64,000 bases of DNA, from positions 1 through 64,000 of the forward strand of contig CALUCI010000004.1 of NCBI GenBank assembly GCA_943914515.1, written 5' to 3'. Below, one piece after another: positions 36,117 to 45,798 of this stretch; position 1 is the stretch's first letter; each line of letters begins with the position of its first letter. The notes under the pieces were generated by a model. That model did no database searches and had not been told where the DNA came from. It worked only from the letters and a program-made list of their open reading frames with translations. Origin of the DNA: an uncultured Pseudomonas sp. Its GTDB lineage: Bacteria; Pseudomonadota; Gammaproteobacteria; Pseudomonadales; Pseudomonadaceae. A program made the translations under genes and the position numbers.

Positions 36117-39100
36117 TCAGTTCGGCATCCAGCCGTCGTACCAGACCTGGACGTTTTCCGGACGCAGCACGTAGTTGCGCATCACCTCGTCATGCAACTG
36201 GTCGCCCATGCGGTAGCTCGCCTGCGGGTCGGCAAGGTGCATGCGGATGGCCTCCAGCCACTCTTCGGTGGAATTGCTCTTGACCTTGGTACACGGCAGG
36301 TAGCCGCGATAGGCCGCCGTGTCGGTGACGATCACCGGATAACCGCAGGCGCCGTACTCCAGCAGGCGCAGATTGCTCTTGCAGTCGTTGAAGATATGGA
36401 ACTCCAGCGGCGCCAGGGCGAGGTCCAGGTTGAGGCTGGACAGCTTGGCCGGATAGGCACCGAGGCTGACCGGCGGGTGGAACTCGTGAATGTACGGACG
36501 TAGGTGCGGCGGGCACATGCCGAAGAACACCCACTCGACATCGTTGGCCAGGGTCTTGATGACCTCGGCGATCACCTCCAGGTCACCAGTGTGGCTGGTG
36601 CCGCCACCCCAGCCGACCCGCGGCTTGCTCGAGGTGCCACGCTGCGCACGGCGGCCTGTCCACAGCTCTTCGGCCAGCAGGTTCGGCACTACGCGAATAT
36701 CGCGGTGCGCATCGCTCAGGGCGTCGGCCAGCGGCTGGGTCGACACCACGAGGCGGTCGCAGCGCTCGATGCCACGCCGCAGCGAGCGTTCGAGGTCGGG
36801 AGGCGTGTGCTTGAGGTGGCCGTTCTTCTTCGGCACCTTGATCACATAGTCATCCAGCTCGTAGATGCAGAAGCCCTTGGAGTAGGTCTTCAGGCGTTCG
36901 ATTTCCTTGACGAAGCCTTCGGTATAGCGGCCCTGCAGAATCACCACGTCCGGCGAACTGCGCTCCAGTTCGACGTTGGTGGGGATCTCGAAATACTGTT
37001 GCTCGGTGATCCAGCCTGCGGCTTCCAGTTCGGTCAGCGGCTTGATGACGCGGTAGTGGCCCACCGCGGTCTTGTTCATCGGCAAGGCCAGCACGTGCGG
37101 CAGCGAACGGCCGAGAAACGGCTTCCAGCCATCCTTCAAGCCCGGTTCCAGACAGAAACTGGCGCCCTTGAGCGCGAGGTTGATGTTGTAGGCCGGATCG
37201 CGGGCAATCACCGGCATCCACGCCCGCTGAAACGCCTCATGCTGGCCGGTCAGGATCGACTGGCGCTCGGCTTCCTGCTCCGGGGACTCGGGACTGCCCG
37301 ACGGTACATCCAGTACCAGCCGCGCCCGTGGCGTCCAGACATTCAGGTAACCGGCCTCGCGCATCCGCAAGCCCAGGTCGACATCACTGAACGCGGCGCT
37401 GAACACGGCATCATTCAATCCGCCCATCTCAAGAAACAGGTGTTTGCGCAGCAACAGGCAGTCGGCACCCAGTGCCGAATAGTTCTGTGCCACCTGCAGG
37501 CGCTGCATGTAGCCGCCCGCCTCTACTGGCTCACCCACGAAGGGCGAGCCCACCGCGCCACGCAGCCCGAGCACGCTACCGGCGTTGACCACCAGCCCCT
37601 CGGCGTTGCACAACTCGGCGCCGACCATGCCGACCTCCGGCCGCTGCCCATGGGCAACCATCGCCTCCAGCCAGCCACCGTCGGTAACCACGGCGAACGG
37701 GCTGAGCATCAGCAGGTATTCGCCCCGCGCTTCGGTCGCGGCATGGTTCTGCAACGCCGCGAAGGAAGTCGTGTGCGGCAACGCCAGAACCCGCAGGCGC
37801 TCGCTGTTCATCTGCGCCATGGCCGCTACCCAGCCGCGCGCCTCGTCGCCCTGGCTGGCGTTGTCCACCACGAGGATTTCGTAATTGCTGTAGGTGGTCT
37901 TGCCCAGCACGCTCTCCAGGCACCGCTCCAGCGCGGGGAGTTGATCGCACAAGGTGATGACCAGAGTAACCAGTGGCTGCTGCGCATGCAGGTAACGAAT
38001 CTGGTTGATCGCCGCGCCCGGCGCATTGTCGAGCTGCCAGTCCACACCCAGGCGCTGCAGGTGATCACCCAGCAGCCGCGGGTTCTCGGCAATCACCGCC
38101 GGCGACGACAGCCAGGCTGCATACCTGAACGCCGACTCCACCAGCACTTCGGGGATGTGTTCAATGACCTGCGGGCCTTGTGTTTCGGTCAGGCGCCAGA
38201 GCAGATCGTGCGGCGCCAGTTCCTGATAGCCGGCAACGAACCCGCCAAGGGCAAGGCACTGGGCACGGGAAAACGCCAGCACCCGTCCCGTGAAGGGGTA
38301 AGCGCGCTGCAGGTCGAGATTGAAGTCGGGCTTGAACACCGGCTCCACCGACTCATCGCCTTGCAGGGCGCCCTCATCGCCGTAGCAGCAGGCGATTTCC
38401 GGCAACTGCACGATGCGCTCGGCGAGCAGCATCAGGCTGAACGCCGAAAGACGGTCACCTGCACGCAGCAGGTAGAACCAGTCGATGCCGTCCAGGTCGG
38501 GCAACAAGCCATTCAGTTGCTGCGCCCAGTCAGCCTGCAATGGCTGGTTGATCTGGCTGCCGTCCAGACTCACCGGCTGCCGGGTACTGGACAGCGTTAC
38601 CGTGGTAGCGGCGCGATAGCATTGACGCTCGATGCTGTCGCGGGTCTGGCGCAACGCCTGACTGTCGCCCTCGGCGTCGATGATCACCACGGCGATACGC
38701 GGCTGCCAGGCCCAATGCTCGCTCTGGCGCATCAGCCGGCGCAGTACCAGTGGCTCCTGGCGACAGCCGAGCCATTTGGCGTAGAGGTCGGCGAAGCTGT
38801 CACTGTCGGCACCGACCTTCGACTCCTGAATCGCCTGCAAGCCGCGCAATACGTGAGCGATATACAGGTTTTCCCACTCTCGCTCGCATTTGCCGCCATC
38901 GACCGGCAGGATCTGGATCCGCACCCAACCGGCAAACGTCTCGGTGGCGGACGGACGGGCAGCAAACATTTCCCGCAGCCATTGCAACTCGGCAGCCCGG
39001 GCAGCCTTGAGGCCGTCCTGTTGACGCATCTGACCGGCGTGGATCCGCTCCAGGCACTGTGCCTGCGCGGTCACTGCCAGATGCCCGCGACGCAGCAGAC

Positions 39101-39704
39101 AGACGAACAGGGCAAAGTCCAGCAAGGTGGAAAAACCTGCCTGGGTAAGCGCCGGCAGCAGTTCGTTGACGTCGCTGCTGCGCATCAAGGTGCTGCTGAA
39201 GTTACCGATGAAGTTCAGCGGATTGGATTCGAAAAAATCCAGCAGGTCGTTGCCGTGATGCAGGGTGTCGCCCCAGGAAAACCAGCTGTTTTCCAGGCGT
39301 TGCGACAGGGCGAAATCTTCGCTGTCCACCAGATGGCGGCGCGTGGTGACCAGGCTGGCATCGGGATTGGCGTCGTACAGCCGGACCTGGCTGGTCACGC
39401 AATCGGCCAGCAGGCGGTCGTCATCACAGAGAAACTTGATGTACTCGCCCCGGGCCAGCGCCAGACCTGCCAGCAGGTTGCCGGCAAACCCCAATGGCTG
39501 AGGGTTGCGCTGGTAGTACAGAGGGCAGCGGGCCAGAGGCTCCAGTTCGTCGGTTATCGCCTTGATTTCATCGCCAAGCCCTTCGTCGCTGACGATCACT
39601 TCGAGGTTTTCGTAGTTCTGGGCCAATGCACTGACGAGCGCGGCGCGAAAGAAACGTGGATTGCGCGCGGGGATGACAAGACTGACAAGAGGGGCTGGAT
39701 TCAC
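36117..39704 (-). CDS. Giant three-domain flagellin glycosyltransferase (Fgt-like)
   Basis: A 1195-residue protein with three glycosyltransferase units: GT2 at the N-terminus (SLVIPARNPRFFRAALVSAL, FLCDDDRLLADC), a second GT2 at about 590-830 (LVTLVITLCDQLPALERCLE, ILVVDNASQGDEA), and a GT-B/GT4-like part at about 870-1190 (RVGWGGGTSHTGDLEVIAEV, LLEYGACGYPVIVTDTAAYRG). Size and position next to flgL match Fgt1/Fgt2 of P. syringae, which attach rhamnose to flagellin. Start is GTG with a weak ribosome site; the next few codons offer no better choice. Confidence 0.88.
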   Translation of the reverse strand: MNPAPLVSLVIPARNPRFFRAALVSALAQNYENLEVIVSDEGLGDEIKAITDELEPLARCPLYYQRNPQPLGFAGNLLAGLALARGEYIKFLCDDDRLLADCVTSQVRLYDANPDASLVTTRRHLVDSEDFALSQRLENSWFSWGDTLHHGNDLLDFFESNPLNFIGNFSSTLMRSSDVNELLPALTQAGFSTLLDFALFVCLLRRGHLAVTAQAQCLERIHAGQMRQQDGLKAARAAELQWLREMFAARPSATETFAGWVRIQILPVDGGKCEREWENLYIAHVLRGLQAIQESKVGADSDSFADLYAKWLGCRQEPLVLRRLMRQSEHWAWQPRIAVVIIDAEGDSQALRQTRDSIERQCYRAATTVTLSSTRQPVSLDGSQINQPLQADWAQQLNGLLPDLDGIDWFYLLRAGDRLSAFSLMLLAERIVQLPEIACCYGDEGALQGDESVEPVFKPDFNLDLQRAYPFTGRVLAFSRAQCLALGGFVAGYQELAPHDLLWRLTETQGPQVIEHIPEVLVESAFRYAAWLSSPAVIAENPRLLGDHLQRLGVDWQLDNAPGAAINQIRYLHAQQPLVTLVITLCDQLPALERCLESVLGKTTYSNYEILVVDNASQGDEARGWVAAMAQMNSERLRVLALPHTTSFAALQNHAATEARGEYLLMLSPFAVVTDGGWLEAMVAHGQRPEVGMVGAELCNAEGLVVNAGSVLGLRGAVGSPFVGEPVEAGGYMQRLQVAQNYSALGADCLLLRKHLFLEMGGLNDAVFSAAFSDVDLGLRMREAGYLNVWTPRARLVLDVPSGSPESPEQEAERQSILTGQHEAFQRAWMPVIARDPAYNINLALKGASFCLEPGLKDGWKPFLGRSLPHVLALPMNKTAVGHYRVIKPLTELEAAGWITEQQYFEIPTNVELERSSPDVVILQGRYTEGFVKEIERLKTYSKGFCIYELDDYVIKVPKKNGHLKHTPPDLERSLRRGIERCDRLVVSTQPLADALSDAHRDIRVVPNLLAEELWTGRRAQRGTSSKPRVGWGGGTSHTGDLEVIAEVIKTLANDVEWVFFGMCPPHLRPYIHEFHPPVSLGAYPAKLSSLNLDLALAPLEFHIFNDCKSNLRLLEYGACGYPVIVTDTAAYRGYLPCTKVKSNSTEEWLEAIRMHLADPQASYRMGDQLHDEVMRNYVLRPENVQVWYDGWMPN

Positions 39705-39776
39705 AAGAAGAACTCTCGAACGGCGACTGCCTCGAGTGAATCAGAACAGTCTGGACTGCGGGGATTACGGAAGTGA

Positions 39777-39809
39777 TCCGCCACCCGCGCAGATGGCGCG
39801 GGAGGCGGA
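39777..39809 (-). terminator. Hairpin terminator after flgL
   Basis: A 13-bp stem with one A/A mismatch (TCCGCC-A-CCCGCGC with its complement), 14 bases after the flgL stop. No long T-run follows on the minus strand (TCACTTCC), so it may be partial. Confidence 0.55.
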
Positions 39810-39823
39810 CGAACATCAGCGCA

Positions 39824-41392
39824 TTACAAGCGGTTGAACAGGCTCAACTGGCTGATCTTGCTGAAGGCCAGTTGCGAGGCCTGAAGCATCGTTTGCTGCA
39901 GCGTCAGGCGGGTCATCACCTCGGCAGGATCCGAATCGCGAATCGACGACTGGGTGCTGCTGTTGGCAATACCCAGGCTTTCGTTGGCCAGTTCCTGCAG
40001 GTCGAGGGCTTTGCCGCGCGCACCGATGGAAGTGACCGTGTAGGCCAACTGGTTCTGCCCACTGCTGATGTTGGCAATGGCCGAATCGAGGTCGGCGCGC
40101 AGTTGCTGGTTGGCCTTTTCACTGCCGTCGATCGGACGCTCCAGCGCCTGGCGCAACTGGCTGACGGTATCAAGGATGTTCTGCGTCTGGTGCTTGTTGA
40201 CCCCTACGCTGTACTGGTCGCCATCGGCAGGCGATGCGCTGAAATTGAACTTGACCCCGGCTGCGGTGATGCTGGTCGCACCCGCTGCCAGCGTGCCGTC
40301 GGCTACCGGGCGGCTGTTGGCCGTCAGTGGCTGGGCATAGAGTTCATACTTGCCACCGGTGGTGAACTTGAGCACCGCACCACCTGCCGGGAACGCCTTG
40401 GCGTAAACGCTTGGGTCGGTGACTTCAGTACCGGTCACCTGCACGTTGGAACCGTTGCCAGGGCTGCGGGTACCGGTGATGGTGTCGGGCTTGGACTCGA
40501 GGGTGAAGGTGTGGCCGGCGATCACCGAGTCGGTCTCGCCCTCCTTCAGGTTGAAGTTCAGCTTCATGTCGACGCCGCGGAAGGAAAAGGCCACGCCACC
40601 CGCCGTCTTGGAATCGAACACCCCGCCATTGCTGGCTTCGGTGGTGTAGTCGTTGCCCGCAGCATCCTTGATCGAAAACTGGGTGCTGCTGACCATGGTG
40701 ATGGTGTACGGCTCGTTGCCGCGGAACCGGTCGTTGTAGTTGACGTCGGCCGAGACCTGGCCATTGGACAACGATACCCGCACATCGGCCGCCGGCGGGG
40801 CGGTCACGGTGGTTTCGGTACGGCTGGTGTTCAGCGCCTGCTGGAAGGTGCTCCAGCCGCTGTCGTTGCTGGCCATGGTCAGCATGTCGCCGACCTGGAG
40901 TTGCAACTGGGTCTGGTCGCCTTGGTAGCTGTAGGTGCCATCGCTGTTGCGGATGAAGGGCTGGGTATCAGCCTTGGAGCCGGAGAACAGGTACTGGCCG
41001 TTTTCATCACGGGTATTCATCAGGCTCAGCAACTGCTCTTCGAGCTTGCCCAGCTCGGTCGCGGTGGCCTTGCGCTCGGTGTCGGTGAAACCGGCGTTGC
41101 CCGCGCCCAGCGCGAGTTCGTTGACCCGCTGCAGGATGGTGTTGATGGAGTTCAGCGTGGTTTCAGCCTGACTGAGGCTGTTCTTCACCGTGGTGGTGTT
41201 GGTCGCGTACTGCTCCAGCATCGAGTTCTGGTGTTCGAGCTGCAACAGGCGGGCCGCGCCGACCGGATCATCGGCGGCAGTGCGCACGCGAATCAGGTCG
41301 CTGGCTTCTTCGCCGGTTTTCACCACGTTGGAGTAGTTGCGCTGATAGTTGGCAGCACTGGATTCGTAATACTGGGAAGTAGAAATACGCAC
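39824..41392 (-). CDS. flgL: FlgL, hook-filament junction protein 3
   Basis: A 522-residue junction protein between FlgK and flagellin. The flagellin-like ends are conserved (VRISTSQYYESSAANYQRNY; EVMTRLTLQQTMLQASQLAF). The middle (about 180-400) is expanded relative to P. aeruginosa FlgL and rich in Thr/Gly/Asp. GTG start with AGGAG upstream. It follows flgK by 13 bases. Confidence 0.95.
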   Translation of the reverse strand: MRISTSQYYESSAANYQRNYSNVVKTGEEASDLIRVRTAADDPVGAARLLQLEHQNSMLEQYATNTTTVKNSLSQAETTLNSINTILQRVNELALGAGNAGFTDTERKATATELGKLEEQLLSLMNTRDENGQYLFSGSKADTQPFIRNSDGTYSYQGDQTQLQLQVGDMLTMASNDSGWSTFQQALNTSRTETTVTAPPAADVRVSLSNGQVSADVNYNDRFRGNEPYTITMVSSTQFSIKDAAGNDYTTEASNGGVFDSKTAGGVAFSFRGVDMKLNFNLKEGETDSVIAGHTFTLESKPDTITGTRSPGNGSNVQVTGTEVTDPSVYAKAFPAGGAVLKFTTGGKYELYAQPLTANSRPVADGTLAAGATSITAAGVKFNFSASPADGDQYSVGVNKHQTQNILDTVSQLRQALERPIDGSEKANQQLRADLDSAIANISSGQNQLAYTVTSIGARGKALDLQELANESLGIANSSTQSSIRDSDPAEVMTRLTLQQTMLQASQLAFSKISQLSLFNRL

Positions 41393-41405
41393 GGTCTACG
41401 ACTCC

Positions 41406-43454
41406 TTAAATGGCGCTGATCAGCGTGTTGAAGATTTCCTGCGCCGCTTTGATGATCTGCGACGAAGCGGTGTAGTACTGCTGGTACTTGACCAGGTTGC
41501 CGGCTTCTTCATCCAGTTGCACCCCGGACAGGGAGTCCCGCGAGGCCTTGGCCTGGGTGAGGATGGCGGTGGTCGCCGAGCTGTCCATCTGCGCCTGCTT
41601 GGTCTTGGCGCCGACGCTTTCGACGAGCTTGCCGTAGGCATCGGTGAGGCTGACACCCTTGGTGGTGCTGCCGACATCGACGGTCTGCTTGTTCTGCAGT
41701 TCGAGCAGGGACAACCCGTTGCGGTTGTCCGAGGATGCCGAACTGGTCAGAGATACGGTGTAGCTGTCGTTTTTCTTCGGCGCGCCCGAGACTTCCATCT
41801 GGAAACTGAAGGTCTTCTGTACGCCGTTGCCGTCGACAATCGCCGCACCGTTGGCGTCGACCATCGGCACGTTGACCTGCAGGGTGTTGCTCTGCCCTGG
41901 CAGGAAAGTCCCGCTGCCAATGCTGTCACCCTTGGAGTTGACCACCTGGTAGGTCTGCGGGGTCACGCTCTCGTCGCCGAATACCAGACGCACCGGCGTC
42001 GAGTTCTTGATCGCGTTCTGCAGTTCCAGGCGCTGGGCCGGATCGGCAATGTCCAGCACCGAGGTCAGGGTCGGCTGGCTGATCACGCCGGTACCGAGGT
42101 TGCTGCCGGTGGACGTCGCGGTCAGCGGCGCGGCCATGGCCAGGCGCTTGGAGTCGGTCATGACCACGTCGATGTTGCTGGCGGCGTTGCGGGTCGGGAT
42201 GATCTTGAAGCTGTCGCCAGCCTGGACCGCCCCGCCCTTGAGATTGAGGCTGAATCCGTCGATGACCGGCTGCGGGTCAGCGTTGAGATCGAAGGTGCCC
42301 ATGCTGGTGTTGTCCGGCAGCTTGCGCACGGTGTAGCTGGTGGCACTGGTGAAGGTCACCTGGTAATCGCTGGTGCTCAGCAGGCCGGTGTTCTTGATGA
42401 CCACATCGAGATTGCCCGAACCGGCGCTGTTGCCGCTCATGGCAATGCTGCGCCCGGCCATCGCCGCCGCGCTGTTGATGTCGTTGAACAGGGCTGCGCC
42501 GAATTCGCCGTTCTTGTCGATGCCCTGGGCCAGTTGCGAGTTCATCTTCTCGGCCATGACCAGCGCCAGCCGGCCAATCTCGTTCATCGCCGGCACCAGG
42601 GTTTCACTGCGATAACGCAGCAGGCCGCCAATCTCGCCACCGGAGAGGGAGTTGGTCACGTCCACCGAGGTATTGTTGTAGCTGAGCTTGATCGAGACCT
42701 GGCTCGGGTCGGTGGTGCTGGTGACGGTGCTCAGCGTGTTGACGCTGCTGCCCAGTACCAGCGACTGACCGTTGGCCAACGTGATATCGATGTTGCCGTT
42801 GCGCTGGGAGGTCTGGATGCCGACCAGCTCGGACAGTTGACGAATGGTTTCGTCACGCTGGTCCATGAGGTCGTTGGGCTGGCCATTGACGGCCGCCACC
42901 TTGGCGATCTGGTCGTTGAGCTGGGCAACGGTGTTGGCCAGGTTGTTGACCTGTTCGGTCATCGACTTGAGGTTGCCGTTGATGTTGCTGTTCTGTTCCT
43001 TGAACTGCGCGTTGATCGTATTGAAACGACTGGCCAGCGCCTCGGCGTTGGTCAACAGCAGTTGCCGCGAAGCATCGTCGTTGGGCTTGGCGGAAAGCCC
43101 CTGCAGCGAGGTGAAAAAGCTCTTCAGAGCACCGGTGATGCCGGTGTTGGCATCGGACAGCAGGTTGTCGACCGAGGTGATCTGGTTCAGGTACGACGCA
43201 GCATCGCTGTTGAGCGAGGTGCTGGTCCGCAACTGATTGTCGAGGAAGGCGTTGTAGACCCGGCGAACGTCCGCCAGGGTAGTACCGGTGCCGATGAACA
43301 CCTGGCCATAGCGGATCGAACCGGTAGTGGTCTGGACGTTCTGCTGACGCGAATAGCCAGCCACGTCGGCATTGGCGATGTTGTTACCCGTGGTATGCAG
43401 CCCGGATTGAGCCGCCCCAAGTCCCGACATCCCGATACTGATCAAACTGGCCAT
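41406..43454 (-). CDS. flgK: FlgK, hook-filament junction protein 1
   Basis: A 682-residue hook-associated protein. The N-terminus SLISIGMSGLGAAQSGLHTT and GYSRQQNVQTTTG are diagnostic, and the C-terminal D0 helix ends QQYYTASSQIIKAAQEIFNT. The length is normal for Pseudomonas. It lies directly after flgJ. Confidence 0.97.
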   Translation of the reverse strand: MASLISIGMSGLGAAQSGLHTTGNNIANADVAGYSRQQNVQTTTGSIRYGQVFIGTGTTLADVRRVYNAFLDNQLRTSTSLNSDAASYLNQITSVDNLLSDANTGITGALKSFFTSLQGLSAKPNDDASRQLLLTNAEALASRFNTINAQFKEQNSNINGNLKSMTEQVNNLANTVAQLNDQIAKVAAVNGQPNDLMDQRDETIRQLSELVGIQTSQRNGNIDITLANGQSLVLGSSVNTLSTVTSTTDPSQVSIKLSYNNTSVDVTNSLSGGEIGGLLRYRSETLVPAMNEIGRLALVMAEKMNSQLAQGIDKNGEFGAALFNDINSAAAMAGRSIAMSGNSAGSGNLDVVIKNTGLLSTSDYQVTFTSATSYTVRKLPDNTSMGTFDLNADPQPVIDGFSLNLKGGAVQAGDSFKIIPTRNAASNIDVVMTDSKRLAMAAPLTATSTGSNLGTGVISQPTLTSVLDIADPAQRLELQNAIKNSTPVRLVFGDESVTPQTYQVVNSKGDSIGSGTFLPGQSNTLQVNVPMVDANGAAIVDGNGVQKTFSFQMEVSGAPKKNDSYTVSLTSSASSDNRNGLSLLELQNKQTVDVGSTTKGVSLTDAYGKLVESVGAKTKQAQMDSSATTAILTQAKASRDSLSGVQLDEEAGNLVKYQQYYTASSQIIKAAQEIFNTLISAI

Positions 43455-43464
43455 GGTTCAAACC

Positions 43465-44664
43465 TTATAGTTTCGTAGTTGCGCCGATCGAGGCGTAGCT
43501 TTCATACGATTTCATCTGTTTTGCGATCTGCGAAATCTTGCTGGCGTAGTTCGGGTCGGTTGCATACCCGGCCTTTTGCAGCTCTCGCACAAACTGTTCT
43601 GGGTTATCGGCAGACTTCACCGCTTCTTGATAGCGGGAGTTGTTCTGCAACAGGCTGACCAGGTCGTGGAAGCTGTCCTGGTACGAGTCGTACGAGCGGA
43701 ACGCCGCCGTTTCCTTGACGAACTGCCCATCACGAAACTCGCTGGTGATCGCCCGGGCCTGATCGCCCTGCCAGTTGCCGGTGGCCTTGATGCCGAACAG
43801 GTTGTGGCTGCTGCTGCCATCCGACGAACGCATGACCGACTTGCCCCAACCGGTTTCCAGTGCGGCCTGGGCCACCAGGTAACGCGGGTCGATGCCAATT
43901 CGTTTGGCTGCCTGCTCTGCCATCGGCAGCATGGTGGAGACGAACTCGTCGCTGGACGAGAAGGCCTTTTTCGCAGGGGCCAGCGGTGGCTGGGCCACGG
44001 CGCGACCGTAAATCTGCATCGAACCCGGAGCGGCGAAGGATTTTGCCGGCTCCCAGTCGCCCTTGATCACGGCATCGGTTGCTGCAGTGGTGCGCTGGGG
44101 CAACGCTGCGGAATTGGTCGTTGCGGCTGCGGCAGAGGATGGCACGATGCCAGCAAGCAGGCGGTCGGTCAGCTTGCCCGGCAGCGCCAGGCGCCGCGAG
44201 TTGAGCGCGGCGACGTCGTTGCGGGTCGACGCACTGTCTTCACTCGCACGCGCCGGCTCGGCGACCTTGCTTGCCCACAGCGAGCGCTGCTGCACATCGA
44301 CCCGCGGGAACGGGCTGGTGTTGGCCGTCGCCGACTTCTGCTTGGAAAGCTGGCGCATCAGCACATCCTGCAAACCGATACCGCCGCCCTCGCGAGAGAG
44401 GCTGACAGCCAGTTGCTGGTCATACATCTGCTGATACTGCTTGGTGGTCTCGGTGTTCAGCGGGTTGTCCTTGGCCAGCACATCAGTGGCCGAACGAACC
44501 GACTTGAGCATTTCGTTGAGGAACAGCGACTCGAATTCCTGGGCGACCTTGCGCAGGTTGCCTTCACTGTCGCGGTCACCGACCTTCATCGAGTTGAGGC
44601 GATTGAGGTCGGTGTAGGCGCCGCTGTCGGCAGCGTTGTAGGTCGAGCTTTTCGGCATGTCCAT
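43465..44664 (-). CDS. flgJ: FlgJ, rod cap protein and peptidoglycan hydrolase
   Basis: A 399-residue two-function protein. The N-terminal rod-capping domain (KVAQEFESLFLNEMLKSVRS) and the C-terminal glucosaminidase domain (about 225-390; LVAQAALETGWGKSV, HNLFGIKATGNWQGD) with its catalytic Glu in ALETGWG are separated by a long low-complexity linker. A second ATG two codons later is an alternative start. Confidence 0.96.
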   Translation of the reverse strand: MDMPKSSTYNAADSGAYTDLNRLNSMKVGDRDSEGNLRKVAQEFESLFLNEMLKSVRSATDVLAKDNPLNTETTKQYQQMYDQQLAVSLSREGGGIGLQDVLMRQLSKQKSATANTSPFPRVDVQQRSLWASKVAEPARASEDSASTRNDVAALNSRRLALPGKLTDRLLAGIVPSSAAAATTNSAALPQRTTAATDAVIKGDWEPAKSFAAPGSMQIYGRAVAQPPLAPAKKAFSSSDEFVSTMLPMAEQAAKRIGIDPRYLVAQAALETGWGKSVMRSSDGSSSHNLFGIKATGNWQGDQARAITSEFRDGQFVKETAAFRSYDSYQDSFHDLVSLLQNNSRYQEAVKSADNPEQFVRELQKAGYATDPNYASKISQIAKQMKSYESYASIGATTKL

Positions 44665-44676
44665 GCGCGCGCGGCC

Positions 44677-45786
44677 TCAGATCACGATCAGGTCGGCCTG
44701 CAAGGCGCCGGCCTGTTTCAGAGCTTCGAGGATCGCCATCAGGTCACTGGGCGCTGCGCCCACCTGATTGACGGCACGGACGATCTCGTCAAGCGTGGTG
44801 CCCGGGCCGAACTTGAACATCGGCTTGGCTTCCTGCTCGGCGTTGACCCGCGAGCGTGGCACCACGGCGGTCTGGCCATTGGAGAACGCGCCCGGCTGGC
44901 TGACGATCGGATCTTCGGTGATGGTCACGGTCAGGCTGCCGTGGGTCACCGCAGCCGGCGAAACCTTGACGTTCTGGCCAATGACGATGGTGCCGGTACG
45001 GGAATTGATGATGACCTTGGCCACTGCCTGACCCGGATCGATCTCGAGGTTTTCCAGAATCGACAGGTAGTCGACGCGCTGGCCGGGATCGAGCGGCGCA
45101 CTGACCCGCACCGACCCGCCGTCCACGGCCTGGGCGACACCCGGGCCGAGCAGTTCGTTGACCTTGTCGACGATGCGCTTGGCGGTGGTGAAGTCCGGGC
45201 GATTGAGGTTGAGGGTCAGGCTGTTGCCCTGGTTGAAACCGCTGGGCACGGAGCGCTCCACCGAAGCACCACCGGGAATGCGTCCTGCCGAGGGCACGTT
45301 GACGGTGATTTTCGAACCGTCGCGACCTTCGGCGTCGAAGCCACCGACCACCAGGTTGCCCTGGGCGATGGCGTAAACGTTGCCGTCGATACCCTTGAGC
45401 GGGGTCATCAGCAGGCTGCCGCCGCGCAGGCTCTTGGAGTTGCCGATGGAGGAAACGGTGATGTCCACCACCTGCCCCGGCTTGGCGAACGGCGGCAAGT
45501 CGGCGTGAACCGACACCGCGGCAACGTTCTTCAACTGTACGTTGCCCGAGCCCGCCGGCACCTTGATGCCGAACTGCGAAAGCATGTTGTTGAAGGTCTG
45601 CAGGGTGAACGGCGTCTGGGTGGTCTGGTCACCCGTACCGTTGAGACCCACCACCAGGCCGTAACCGATCAACTGGTTGGAGCGCACGCCGGAAATGCTG
45701 GCGATATCCTTCAGGCGCTCGGCATGGGCACTGAACGCCGTGCAGAGCAGAAGGGTCGCGGCAAGCACTTGCTTGAAGTTGAACAT
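44677..45786 (-). CDS. flgI: FlgI, flagellar P-ring protein
   Basis: A 369-residue periplasmic P-ring subunit. The signal peptide MFNFKQVLAATLLLCTAFSA-HA precedes ERLKDIASISGVRSNQLIGY; the mature protein contains LRGGSLLMTPLKGIDG and the conserved C-terminus QAGALQADLIVI. ATG at 45786 matches the family start; ATG two codons earlier is possible and nearer an AGG. Confidence 0.96.
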   Translation of the reverse strand: MFNFKQVLAATLLLCTAFSAHAERLKDIASISGVRSNQLIGYGLVVGLNGTGDQTTQTPFTLQTFNNMLSQFGIKVPAGSGNVQLKNVAAVSVHADLPPFAKPGQVVDITVSSIGNSKSLRGGSLLMTPLKGIDGNVYAIAQGNLVVGGFDAEGRDGSKITVNVPSAGRIPGGASVERSVPSGFNQGNSLTLNLNRPDFTTAKRIVDKVNELLGPGVAQAVDGGSVRVSAPLDPGQRVDYLSILENLEIDPGQAVAKVIINSRTGTIVIGQNVKVSPAAVTHGSLTVTITEDPIVSQPGAFSNGQTAVVPRSRVNAEQEAKPMFKFGPGTTLDEIVRAVNQVGAAPSDLMAILEALKQAGALQADLIVI

Positions 45787-45798
45787 GGGCATCCGAAC

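Noticed and set aside
36504..39776. Plus-strand open frame of 1090 codons opposite the giant transferase
   Set aside because: Same kind of shadow; no recognisable motif, and the minus-strand frame has three conserved domains.
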